From Micropterix aruncella (Eukaryota > Arthropoda > Insecta > Lepidoptera > Micropterigidae): a DNA stretch of 64,000 nucleotides. Position numbers and translations under genes: made by a program. The notes under the pieces are model-generated. The model saw nothing but the letters and a program-made list of their open reading frames with translations. It ran no database searches and was not told where the DNA came from. Positions 50,223 to 62,884 of the stretch are shown piece after piece. The stretch's first letter is position 1. The number at the start of each line of letters is the position of its first letter. The stretch is from the NCBI GenBank assembly GCA_944548615.1, contig CALYMY010000061.1, positions 171,360 through 235,359 of the forward strand. Direction: 5' to 3'.

Positions 50223-50806
50223 ATTGTCTCTTCTCGTTGATCAAAGGCACTGAAAATGAAAATGAAAAAGCACAGATTAAATAGTATTGAAAAGTAATTA
50301 AAGAAGAAGAAGAAGACGAGATAAAAAGCAGAAGCAATGAAATGAAAAGCGTTCTAAAACCCTATCTTTTGACACCTCGCTTGTGTGTATATGATAAAAT
50401 AAAGAATATAATATTTAATTTATTAAACGAAGCCGCGGGAAAAATACTAAAACTCCCTTGGCTCGGATCGCTACTATTGAAAACAAACATCGTAAAATCG
50501 ATAAATAAACTTTCGCAAGTATGACGAGGGCTGAAGTTACCATAGAAACAGAAATCGTTAAATCGATAAATATTCTATTGCGAGTCGGGCCACCGCCTGA
50601 GCTCGTTACTATGGAAACAAAACCGTTAAATCGATAAATCAATATACCTATACAGATATTAAATCGTCTATAATTCCGTTAATATTACTCAGATTTGAAA
50701 ATTAAAAGAAGCGTTAGATGCGCAAAGCAAAACTCTATTAGATAATAATAAACAGGGAGGACTATTGATGCCTTTTAGCGCAATAGCCCTCAAACGTCGG
50801 AAGCCA
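50091..50806 (-). other. Single-copy segment, unit 13
   Basis: Consensus. Modules 50470-50639; exon 50103-50249. Confidence 0.75.
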
Positions 50807-52665
50807 ATTTATTTCGAAAAATGTGATTTTTTCATAACAATTTCTATGTTCAAAATGAAAGTTTATATAAAAAAATTCAAAATGTCAAAATTTCGAAAAT
50901 GCCATTTCGTAGAGATTTCAAAGGCCTTCGTTCTGTCCGAACACCGTAACGCGTTAGGTTTACTCTATCTCGATTTATTTCGAAAAATGTGATTTTTTCA
51001 TAATAATTTCCAAGTTCAAAATGAAAGTTTATATAAAAATTTTCAAAATATCAAAATTTCAAAAATGCCATTTTGTAGAGCTTAAGCGGGGTGTCGATCT
51101 CGCCAAAGACCGCAACGCGGTAGGTTTACTCTATCTCGATTTATTTCGAAAAATGTGATTTTTTCATAACAATTTCTATGTTCAAAATGAAAGTTTATAT
51201 AAAATTTTTCAAAATGTCAAAATTTCGAAAATGCCATTTTGTAGAGATTACCAAGGTCGTCGTTCTGTCCGAACGCCGTAACGCTATAGGTTTACTCTAT
51301 CACGATCTTTTTCGAAAAATGTGATTTTTTCATAACAATTTCTATGTTTAAAATGAAATTTTTCAAAATGTCAAAATTTCGAAAATGCCATTTTGTAGAG
51401 ATTACCAAGGCCGTCGTTCTGTCCGAACGCCGTAACGCTATAGGTTTACTCTATCACGATCTTTTTCGAAAAATGTGATTTTTTCATAATAATTTCTATG
51501 TTTAAAATGAAATTTTATATAAAATTTTTCAAAATGTCAAAATTTCAAAAATGCCATTTTGTAGAGCTTAAGCGGGGTGTCGATCTAGCCAAAGACCGCA
51601 ACGCGGTAGGTTTACTCTATCACGGTCTTTTTCGAAAAATGTCATTTATTCATAACAATTTCTATGTTCAAAATGAAAGTTTATATAAAAAATTTCAAAA
51701 TGTCAAAATTTCGAAAATGCCATTTCGTAGAGATTACCAAGGCCGTGGTTCTGTCCGAACGCCGTAACGCTATAGGTTTACTCTATCACGATCTTTTTCG
51801 AAAAATGTGATTTTTTCATTATAATTTCTATGTTTAAAATGAAATTTTATATAAAATTTTTCAAAATGTCAAAATTTCAAAAATGCCATTTTGTAGAGCT
51901 TAAGCGGGGTGTCGATCTCGCCAAAGACCGCAACGCGGTAGGTTTACTCTATCTCGATTTATTTCGAAAAATGTGATTTTTTCATAACAATTTCTATGTT
52001 CAAAATGAAAGTTTATATAAAAAATTTCAAAATGTCAAAATTTCGAAAATGCCATTTTGTAGAGATTACCAAGGCCGTCGTTCTGTCCGAACGCCGTAAC
52101 CCTATAGGTTTACTCTATCACGATCTTTTTCGAAAAATGTGATTTTTTCATAACAATTTCTATGTTTAAAATGAAATTTTATATAAAATTTTTCAAAATG
52201 TCAAAATTTCGAAAATGCCATTTTGTAGAGATTACCAAGGCCGTCGTTCTGTCCGAACGCCGTAACCCTATAGGTTTACTCTATCACGATCTTTTTCGAA
52301 AAATATGATTTTTTCATAATAATTTCTATGTTTAAAATGAAATTTTATATAAAATTTTTCAAAAAGTCAAAATTTCAAAAATGCCATTTTGTAGAGCTTA
52401 AGCGGGGTGTCGATCTCGCCAAAGACCGCAACGCGGTAGGTTTACTCTATCTCGTTCTTTTGTGAAAAATGTGATTTTTTCATAACAATTTCTATGTTCA
52501 AAATGAAAGTTTATATAAAAAATTTCAAAATGTCAAAATTTCGAAAATGCCATTTCGTAGAGATTTCAAAGGCCTTCGTTATGCCCAAACACCGTAACGC
52601 GTTTTATTTACTCTATCACGGTCTTTTTCGAAAAATGACATTTATTCATAACAATTTCTATGTTC
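50807..52665 (+). repeat. 166-bp array, unit 13 (1,859 bp)
   Basis: A 12-bp deletion in the fourth monomer at 51360/51361, between short AAATTTT direct repeats, as expected of replication slippage. Confidence 0.95.
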
Positions 52666-54108
52666 AGGAGTTCCCTCGTCGGGAGCCAACCCTGGGTGCA
52701 GCAGCCATGTCATGGTGGAACTTAGTAATTGCCATCATAATGGAATGCCTATACCAAATTTCACGTCTCTACGGTTGACCGTTGAGGAGTTCCCTCGTCG
52801 GGAGCCAACCCTGGGTGCAGCAGCCATGTCATGGTGGAACTTAGTAATTGCCATCATAATGGAATGCCTATACCAAATTTCACGTCTCTACGGTTGACCG
52901 TTGAGGAGTTCCCTCGTCGGGAGCCAACCCTGGGTGCAGCAGCGATGTCATGGTGGAACTTAGAAATTGCCGTCATAATGGAATGCCTATACCAAATTTC
53001 ACGTCTCTACGGTTGACCGTTGAGGAGTTCCCTCGTCGGGAGCCAACCCTGGGTGCAGCAGCCATGTCATGGTGGAACTTAGTAATTGCCATCATAATGG
53101 AATGCCTATACCAAATTTCACGTCTCTACGGTTGACCGTTGAGGAGTTCCCTCGTCGGGAGCCAACCCTGGGTGCAGCAGCCATGTCATGGTGGAACTTA
53201 GTAATTGCCATCATAATGGAATGCCTATACCAAATTTCACGTCTCTACGGTTGACCGTTGAGGAGTTCCCTCGTCGGGAGCCAACCCTGGGTGCAGCAGC
53301 CATGTCATGGTGGAACTTAGTAATTGCCATCATAATGGAATGCCTATACCAAATTTCACGTCTCTACGGTTGACCGTTGAGGAGTTCCCTCGTCGGGAGC
53401 CAACCCTGGGTGCAGCAGCCATGTCATGGTGGAACTTAGTAATTGCCATCATAATGGAATGCCTATACCAAATTTCACGTCTCTACGGTTGACCGTTGAG
53501 GAGTTCCCTCGTCGGGAGCCAACCCTGGGTGCAGCAGCGATGTCATGGTGGAACTTAGAAATTGCCGTCATAATGGAATGCCTATACCAAATTTCACGTC
53601 TCTACGGTTGACCGTTGAGGAGTTCCCTCGTCGGGAGCCAACCCTGGGTGCAGCAGCCATGTCATGGTGGAACTTAGTAATTGCCATCATAATGGAATGC
53701 CTATACCAAATTTCACGTCTCTACGGTTGACCGTTGAGGAGTTCCCTCGTCGGGAGCCAACCCTGGGTGCAGCAGCCATGTCATGGTGGAACTTAGTAAT
53801 TGCCATCATAATGGAATGCCTATACCAAATTTCACGTCTCTACGGTTGACCGTTGAGGAGTTCCCTCGTCGGGAGCCAACCCTGGGTGCAGCAGCCATGT
53901 CATGGTGGAACTTAGTAATTGCCATCATAATGGAATGCCTATACCAAATTTCACGTCTCTACGGTTGACCGTTGAGAAGTTCCCTCGTCGGGAGCCAACC
54001 CTGGGTGCAGCAGCCATGTCATGGTGGAACTTAGTAATTGCCATCATAATGGAATGCCTATACCAAATTTCACGTCTCTACGGTTGACCGTTGAGGAGTT
54101 CCCTCGTC
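52666..54108 (+). repeat. 119-bp array, unit 14: 12 copies
   Basis: Consensus order; C copy starts at 53975. Confidence 0.96.
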
Positions 54109-54240
54109 CTTGTCACGTACCTCTTTCCGTAGGTTGTTTACTCCTTTTAATTCGTTTAACGCCTCGCGGGCAATATCTCTGGCTCTTTCCGGTATTTCTT
54201 CGAAATTCCGAAACGGCACTTCTATTTCTGTGGTCTCCAT
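54070..54240 (-). pseudogene. Captured exon copy, unit 14
   Basis: Intact; donor GT at 54119-54120. Confidence 0.43.
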
Positions 54241-54824
54241 ATTGTCTCTTCTCGTTGATCAAAGGCACTGAAAATGAAAATGAAAAAGCACAGATTAAAT
54301 AGTATTGAAAAGTAATTAAAGAAGAAGAAGAAGACGAGATAAAAAGCAGAAGCAATGAAATGAAAAGCGTTCTAAAACCCTATCTTTTGACACCTCGCTT
54401 GTGTGTATATGATAAAATAAAGAATATAATATTTAATTTATTAAACGAAGCCGCGGGAAAAATACTAAAACTCCCTTGGCTCGGATCGCTACTATTGAAA
54501 ACAAACATCGTAAAATCGATAAATAAACTTTCGCAAGTATGACGAGGGCTGAAGTTACCATAGAAACAGAAATCGTTAAATCGATAAATATTCTATTGCG
54601 AGTCGGGCCACCGCCTGAGCTCGTTACTATGGAAACAAAACCGTTAAATCGATAAATCAATATACCTATACAGATATTAAATCGTCTATAATTCCGTTAA
54701 TATTACTCAGATTTGAAAATTAAAAGAAGCGTTAGATGCGCAAAGCAAAACTCTATTAGATAATAATAAACAGGGAGGACTATTGATGCCTTTTAGCGCA
54801 ATAGCCCTCAAACGTCGGAAGCCA
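54109..54824 (-). other. Single-copy segment, unit 14
   Basis: Consensus. Modules 54488-54657; exon 54121-54267. Confidence 0.75.
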
Positions 54825-56695
54825 ATTTATTTCGAAAAATGTGATTTTTTCATAACAATTTCTATGTTCAAAATGAAAGTTTATATAAAAAAATTCAAAA
54901 TGTCAAAATTTCGAAAATGCCATTTCGTAGAGATTTCAAAGGCCTTCGTTCTGTCCGAACACCGTAACGCGTTAGGTTTACTCTATCTCGATTTATTTCG
55001 AAAAATGTGATTTTTTCATAATAATTTCCAAGTTCAAAATGAAAGTTTATATAAAAATTTTCAAAATATCAAAATTTCAAAAATGCCATTTTGTAGAGCT
55101 TAAGCGGGGTGTCGATCTCGCCAAAGACCGCAACGCGGTAGGTTTACTCTATCTCGATTTATTTCGAAAAATGTGATTTTTTCATAACAATTTCTATGTT
55201 CAAAATGAAAGTTTATATAAAATTTTTCAAAATGTCAAAATTTCGAAAATGCCATTTTGTAGAGATTACCAAGGTCGTCGTTCTGTCCGAACGCCGTAAC
55301 GCTATAGGTTTACTCTATCACGATCTTTTTCGAAAAATGTGATTTTTTCATAACAATTTCTATGTTTAAAATGAAATTTTATATAAAATTTTTCAAAATG
55401 TCAAAATTTCGAAAATGCCATTTTGTAGAGATTACCAAGGCCGTCGTTCTGTCCGAACGCCGTAACGCTATAGGTTTACTCTATCACGATCTTTTTCGAA
55501 AAATGTGATTTTTTCATAATAATTTCTATGTTTAAAATGAAATTTTATATAAAATTTTTCAAAATGTCAAAATTTCAAAAATGCCATTTTGTAGAGCTTA
55601 AGCGGGGTGTCGATCTAGCCAAAGACCGCAACGCGGTAGGTTTACTCTATCACGGTCTTTTTCGAAAAATGTCATTTATTCATAACAATTTCTATGTTCA
55701 AAATGAAAGTTTATATAAAAAATTTCAAAATGTCAAAATTTCGAAAATGCCATTTCGTAGAGATTACCAAGGCCGTGGTTCTGTCCGAACGCCGTAACGC
55801 TATAGGTTTACTCTATCACGATCTTTTTCGAAAAATGTGATTTTTTCATTATAATTTCTATGTTTAAAATGAAATTTTATATAAAATTTTTCAAAATGTC
55901 AAAATTTCAAAAATGCCATTTTGTAGAGCTTAAGCGGGGTGTCGATCTCGCCAAAGACCGCAACGCGGTAGGTTTACTCTATCTCGATTTATTTCGAAAA
56001 ATGTGATTTTTTCATAACAATTTCTATGTTCAAAATGAAAGTTTATATAAAAAATTTCAAAATGTCAAAATTTCGAAAATGCCATTTTGTAGAGATTACC
56101 AAGGCCGTCGTTCTGTCCGAACGCCGTAACCCTATAGGTTTACTCTATCACGATCTTTTTCGAAAAATGTGATTTTTTCATAACAATTTCTATGTTTAAA
56201 ATGAAATTTTATATAAAATTTTTCAAAATGTCAAAATTTCGAAAATGCCATTTTGTAGAGATTACCAAGGCCGTCGTTCTGTCCGAACGCCGTAACCCTA
56301 TAGGTTTACTCTATCACGATCTTTTTCGAAAAATATGATTTTTTCATAATAATTTCTATGTTTAAAATGAAATTTTATATAAAATTTTTCAAAAAGTCAA
56401 AATTTCAAAAATGCCATTTTGTAGAGCTTAAGCGGGGTGTCGATCTCGCCAAAGACCGCAACGCGGTAGGTTTACTCTATCTCGTTCTTTTGTGAAAAAT
56501 GTGATTTTTTCATAACAATTTCTATGTTCAAAATGAAAGTTTATATAAAAAATTTCAAAATGTCAAAATTTCGAAAATGCCATTTCGTAGAGATTTCAAA
56601 GGCCTTCGTTATGCCCAAACACCGTAACGCGTTTTATTTACTCTATCACGGTCTTTTTCGAAAAATGACATTTATTCATAACAATTTCTATGTTC
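54825..56695 (+). repeat. 166-bp array, unit 14
   Basis: Consensus order, no private change seen. Confidence 0.96.
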
Positions 56696-58138
56696 AGGAG
56701 TTCCCTCGTCGGGAGCCAACCCTGGGTGCAGCAGCCATGTCATGGTGGAACTTAGTAATTGCCATCATAATGGAATGCCTATACCAAATTTCACGTCTCT
56801 ACGGTTGACCGTTGAGGAGTTCCCTCGTCGGGAGCCAACCCTGGGTGCAGCAGCCATGTCATGGTGGAACTTAGTAATTGCCATCATAATGGAATGCCTA
56901 TACCAAATTTCACGTCTCTACGGTTGACCGTTGAGGAGTTCCCTCGTCGGGAGCCAACCCTGGGTGCAGCAGCGATGTCATGGTGGAACTTAGAAATTGC
57001 CGTCATAATGGAATGCCTATACCAAATTTCACGTCTCTACGGTTGACCGTTGAGGAGTTCCCTCGTCGGGAGCCAACCCTGGGTGCAGCAGCCATGTCAT
57101 GGTGGAACTTAGTAATTGCCATCATAATGGAATGCCTATACCAAATTTCACGTCTCTACGGTTGACCGTTGAGGAGTTCCCTCGTCGGGAGCCAACCCTG
57201 GGTGCAGCAGCCATGTCATGGTGGAACTTAGTAATTGCCATCATAATGGAATGCCTATACCAAATTTCACGTCTCTACGGTTGACCGTTGAGGAGTTCCC
57301 TCGTCGGGAGCCAACCCTGGGTGCAGCAGCCATGTCATGGTGGAACTTAGTAATTGCCATCATAATGGAATGCCTATACCAAATTTCACGTCTCTACGGT
57401 TGACCGTTGAGGAGTTCCCTCGTCGGGAGCCAACCCTGGGTGCAGCAGCCATGTCATGGTGGAACTTAGTAATTGCCATCATAATGGAATGCCTATACCA
57501 AATTTCACGTCTCTACGGTTGACCGTTGAGGAGTTCCCTCGTCGGGAGCCAACCCTGGGTGCAGCAGCGATGTCATGGTGGAACTTAGAAATTGCCGTCA
57601 TAATGGAATGCCTATACCAAATTTCACGTCTCTACGGTTGACCGTTGAGGAGTTCCCTCGTCGGGAGCCAACCCTGGGTGCAGCAGCCATGTCATGGTGG
57701 AACTTAGTAATTGCCATCATAATGGAATGCCTATACCAAATTTCACGTCTCTACGGTTGACCGTTGAGGAGTTCCCTCGTCGGGAGCCAACCCTGGGTGC
57801 AGCAGCCATGTCATGGTGGAACTTAGTAATTGCCATCATAATGGAATGCCTATACCAAATTTCACGTCTCTACGGTTGACCGTTGAGGAGTTCCCTCGTC
57901 GGGAGCCAACCCTGGGTGCAGCAGCCATGTCATGGTGGAACTTAGTAATTGCCATCATAATGGAATGCCTATACCAAATTTCACGTCTCTACGGTTGACC
58001 GTTGAGAAGTTCCCTCGTCGGGAGCCAACCCTGGGTGCAGCAGCCATGTCATGGTGGAACTTAGTAATTGCCATCATAATGGAATGCCTATACCAAATTT
58101 CACGTCTCTACGGTTGACCGTTGAGGAGTTCCCTCGTC
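56696..58138 (+). repeat. 119-bp array, unit 15: 12 copies
   Basis: Consensus order; C copy starts at 58005. Confidence 0.96.
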
Positions 58139-58270
58139 CTTGTCACGTACCTCTTTCCGTAGGTTGTTTACTCCTTTTAATTCGTTTAACGCCTCGCGGG
58201 CAATATCTCTGGCTCTTTCCGGTATTTCTTCGAAATTCCGAAACGGCACTTCTATTTCTGTGGTCTCCAT
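58100..58270 (-). pseudogene. Captured exon copy, unit 15
   Basis: Intact; donor GT at 58149-58150. Confidence 0.43.
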
Positions 58271-58854
58271 ATTGTCTCTTCTCGTTGATCAAAGGCACTG
58301 AAAATGAAAATGAAAAAGCACAGATTAAATAGTATTGAAAAGTAATTAAAGAAGAAGAAGAAGACGAGATAAAAAGCAGAAGCAATGAAATGAAAAGCGT
58401 TCTAAAACCCTATCTTTTGACACCTCGCTTGTGTGTATATGATAAAATAAAGAATATAATATTTAATTTATTAAACGAAGCCGCGGGAAAAATACTAAAA
58501 CTCCCTTGGCTCGGATCGCTACTATTGAAAACAAACATCGTAAAATCGATAAATAAACTTTCGCAAGTATGACGAGGGCTGAAGTTACCATAGAAACAGA
58601 AATCGTTAAATCGATAAATATTCTATTGCGAGTCGGGCCACCGCCTGAGCTCGTTACTATGGAAACAAAACCGTTAAATCGATAAATCAATATACCTATA
58701 CAGATATTAAATCGTCTATAATTCCGTTAATATTACTCAGATTTGAAAATTAAAAGAAGCGTTAGATGCGCAAAGCAAAACTCTATTAGATAATAATAAA
58801 CAGGGAGGACTATTGATGCCTTTTAGCGCAATAGCCCTCAAACGTCGGAAGCCA
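58139..58854 (-). other. Single-copy segment, unit 15
   Basis: Consensus. Modules 58518-58687; exon 58151-58297. Confidence 0.75.
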
Positions 58855-60725
58855 ATTTATTTCGAAAAATGTGATTTTTTCATAACAATTTCTATGTTCA
58901 AAATGAAAGTTTATATAAAAAAATTCAAAATGTCAAAATTTCGAAAATGCCATTTCGTAGAGATTTCAAAGGCCTTCGTTCTGTCCGAACACCGTAACGC
59001 GTTAGGTTTACTCTATCTCGATTTATTTCGAAAAATGTGATTTTTTCATAATAATTTCCAAGTTCAAAATGAAAGTTTATATAAAAATTTTCAAAATATC
59101 AAAATTTCAAAAATGCCATTTTGTAGAGCTTAAGCGGGGTGTCGATCTCGCCAAAGACCGCAACGCGGTAGGTTTACTCTATCTCGATTTATTTCGAAAA
59201 ATGTGATTTTTTCATAACAATTTCTATGTTCAAAATGAAAGTTTATATAAAATTTTTCAAAATGTCAAAATTTCGAAAATGCCATTTTGTAGAGATTACC
59301 AAGGTCGTCGTTCTGTCCGAACGCCGTAACGCTATAGGTTTACTCTATCACGATCTTTTTCGAAAAATGTGATTTTTTCATAACAATTTCTATGTTTAAA
59401 ATGAAATTTTATATAAAATTTTTCAAAATGTCAAAATTTCGAAAATGCCATTTTGTAGAGATTACCAAGGCCGTCGTTCTGTCCGAACGCCGTAACGCTA
59501 TAGGTTTACTCTATCACGATCTTTTTCGAAAAATGTGATTTTTTCATAATAATTTCTATGTTTAAAATGAAATTTTATATAAAATTTTTCAAAATGTCAA
59601 AATTTCAAAAATGCCATTTTGTAGAGCTTAAGCGGGGTGTCGATCTAGCCAAAGACCGCAACGCGGTAGGTTTACTCTATCACGGTCTTTTTCGAAAAAT
59701 GTCATTTATTCATAACAATTTCTATGTTCAAAATGAAAGTTTATATAAAAAATTTCAAAATGTCAAAATTTCGAAAATGCCATTTCGTAGAGATTACCAA
59801 GGCCGTGGTTCTGTCCGAACGCCGTAACGCTATAGGTTTACTCTATCACGATCTTTTTCGAAAAATGTGATTTTTTCATTATAATTTCTATGTTTAAAAT
59901 GAAATTTTATATAAAATTTTTCAAAATGTCAAAATTTCAAAAATGCCATTTTGTAGAGCTTAAGCGGGGTGTCGATCTCGCCAAAGACCGCAACGCGGTA
60001 GGTTTACTCTATCTCGATTTATTTCGAAAAATGTGATTTTTTCATAACAATTTCTATGTTCAAAATGAAAGTTTATATAAAAAATTTCAAAATGTCAAAA
60101 TTTCGAAAATGCCATTTTGTAGAGATTACCAAGGCCGTCGTTCTGTCCGAACGCCGTAACCCTATAGGTTTACTCTATCACGATCTTTTTCGAAAAATGT
60201 GATTTTTTCATAACAATTTCTATGTTTAAAATGAAATTTTATATAAAATTTTTCAAAATGTCAAAATTTCGAAAATGCCATTTTGTAGAGATTACCAAGG
60301 CCGTCGTTCTGTCCGAACGCCGTAACCCTATAGGTTTACTCTATCACGATCTTTTTCGAAAAATATGATTTTTTCATAATAATTTCTATGTTTAAAATGA
60401 AATTTTATATAAAATTTTTCAAAAAGTCAAAATTTCAAAAATGCCATTTTGTAGAGCTTAAGCGGGGTGTCGATCTCGCCAAAGACCGCAACGCGGTAGG
60501 TTTACTCTATCTCGTTCTTTTGTGAAAAATGTGATTTTTTCATAACAATTTCTATGTTCAAAATGAAAGTTTATATAAAAAATTTCAAAATGTCAAAATT
60601 TCGAAAATGCCATTTCGTAGAGATTTCAAAGGCCTTCGTTATGCCCAAACACCGTAACGCGTTTTATTTACTCTATCACGGTCTTTTTCGAAAAATGACA
60701 TTTATTCATAACAATTTCTATGTTC
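58855..60725 (+). repeat. 166-bp array, unit 15
   Basis: Consensus order, no private change seen. Confidence 0.96.
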
Positions 60726-62168
60726 AGGAGTTCCCTCGTCGGGAGCCAACCCTGGGTGCAGCAGCCATGTCATGGTGGAACTTAGTAATTGCCATCATAA
60801 TGGAATGCCTATACCAAATTTCACGTCTCTACGGTTGACCGTTGAGGAGTTCCCTCGTCGGGAGCCAACCCTGGGTGCAGCAGCCATGTCATGGTGGAAC
60901 TTAGTAATTGCCATCATAATGGAATGCCTATACCAAATTTCACGTCTCTACGGTTGACCGTTGAGGAGTTCCCTCGTCGGGAGCCAACCCTGGGTGCAGC
61001 AGCGATGTCATGGTGGAACTTAGAAATTGCCGTCATAATGGAATGCCTATACCAAATTTCACGTCTCTACGGTTGACCGTTGAGGAGTTCCCTCGTCGGG
61101 AGCCAACCCTGGGTGCAGCAGCCATGTCATGGTGGAACTTAGTAATTGCCATCATAATGGAATGCCTATACCAAATTTCACGTCTCTACGGTTGACCGTT
61201 GAGGAGTTCCCTCGTCGGGAGCCAACCCTGGGTGCAGCAGCCATGTCATGGTGGAACTTAGTAATTGCCATCATAATGGAATGCCTATACCAAATTTCAC
61301 GTCTCTACGGTTGACCGTTGAGGAGTTCCCTCGTCGGGAGCCAACCCTGGGTGCAGCAGCCATGTCATGGTGGAACTTAGTAATTGCCATCATAATGGAA
61401 TGCCTATACCAAATTTCACGTCTCTACGGTTGACCGTTGAGGAGTTCCCTCGTCGGGAGCCAACCCTGGGTGCAGCAGCCATGTCATGGTGGAACTTAGT
61501 AATTGCCATCATAATGGAATGCCTATACCAAATTTCACGTCTCTACGGTTGACCGTTGAGGAGTTCCCTCGTCGGGAGCCAACCCTGGGTGCAGCAGCGA
61601 TGTCATGGTGGAACTTAGAAATTGCCGTCATAATGGAATGCCTATACCAAATTTCACGTCTCTACGGTTGACCGTTGAGGAGTTCCCTCGTCGGGAGCCA
61701 ACCCTGGGTGCAGCAGCCATGTCATGGTGGAACTTAGTAATTGCCATCATAATGGAATGCCTATACCAAATTTCACGTCTCTACGGTTGACCGTTGAGGA
61801 GTTCCCTCGTCGGGAGCCAACCCTGGGTGCAGCAGCCATGTCATGGTGGAACTTAGTAATTGCCATCATAATGGAATGCCTATACCAAATTTCACGTCTC
61901 TACGGTTGACCGTTGAGGAGTTCCCTCGTCGGGAGCCAACCCTGGGTGCAGCAGCCATGTCATGGTGGAACTTAGTAATTGCCATCATAATGGAATGCCT
62001 ATACCAAATTTCACGTCTCTACGGTTGACCGTTGAGAAGTTCCCTCGTCGGGAGCCAACCCTGGGTGCAGCAGCCATGTCATGGTGGAACTTAGTAATTG
62101 CCATCATAATGGAATGCCTATACCAAATTTCACGTCTCTACGGTTGACCGTTGAGGAGTTCCCTCGTC
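60726..62168 (+). repeat. 119-bp array, unit 16: 12 copies
   Basis: Consensus order; C copy starts at 62035. Confidence 0.96.
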
Positions 62169-62300
62169 CTTGTCACGTACCTCTTTCCGTAGGTTGTTTA
62201 CTCCTTTTAATTCGTTTAACGCCTCGCGGGCAATATCTCTGGCTCTTTCCGGTATTTCTTCGAAATTCCGAAACGGCACTTCTATTTCTGTGGTCTCCAT
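62130..62300 (-). pseudogene. Captured exon copy, unit 16
   Basis: Intact; donor GT at 62179-62180. Confidence 0.43.
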
Positions 62301-62884
62301 ATTGTCTCTTCTCGTTGATCAAAGGCACTGAAAATGAAAATGAAAAAGCACAGATTAAATAGTATTGAAAAGTAATTAAAGAAGAAGAAGAAGACGAGAT
62401 AAAAAGCAGAAGCAATGAAATGAAAAGCGTTCTAAAACCCTATCTTTTGACACCTCGCTTGTGTGTATATGATAAAATAAAGAATATAATATTTAATTTA
62501 TTAAACGAAGCCGCGGGAAAAATACTAAAACTCCCTTGGCTCGGATCGCTACTATTGAAAACAAACATCGTAAAATCGATAAATAAACTTTCGCAAGTAT
62601 GACGAGGGCTGAAGTTACCATAGAAACAGAAATCGTTAAATCGATAAATATTCTATTGCGAGTCGGGCCACCGCCTGAGCTCGTTACTATGGAAACAAAA
62701 CCGTTAAATCGATAAATCAATATACCTATACAGATATTAAATCGTCTATAATTCCGTTAATATTACTCAGATTTGAAAATTAAAAGAAGCGTTAGATGCG
62801 CAAAGCAAAACTCTATTAGATAATAATAAACAGGGAGGACTATTGATGCCTTTTAGCGCAATAGCCCTCAAACGTCGGAAGCCA
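62169..62884 (-). other. Single-copy segment, unit 16
   Basis: Consensus. Modules 62548-62717; exon 62181-62327. Confidence 0.75.

Larger units (their letters stand above)
48648..52665 (+). repeat. Higher-order unit 13 (4,018 bp)
   Basis: A 12-bp deletion at 51360/51361 removes one of two near-identical A/T-rich stretches in a 166-bp monomer. Confidence 0.95.
52666..56695 (+). repeat. Higher-order unit 14 (4,030 bp)
   Basis: Consensus-like; no private variant noticed. Confidence 0.96.
56696..60725 (+). repeat. Higher-order unit 15 (4,030 bp)
   Basis: Consensus-like; no private variant noticed. Confidence 0.96.
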
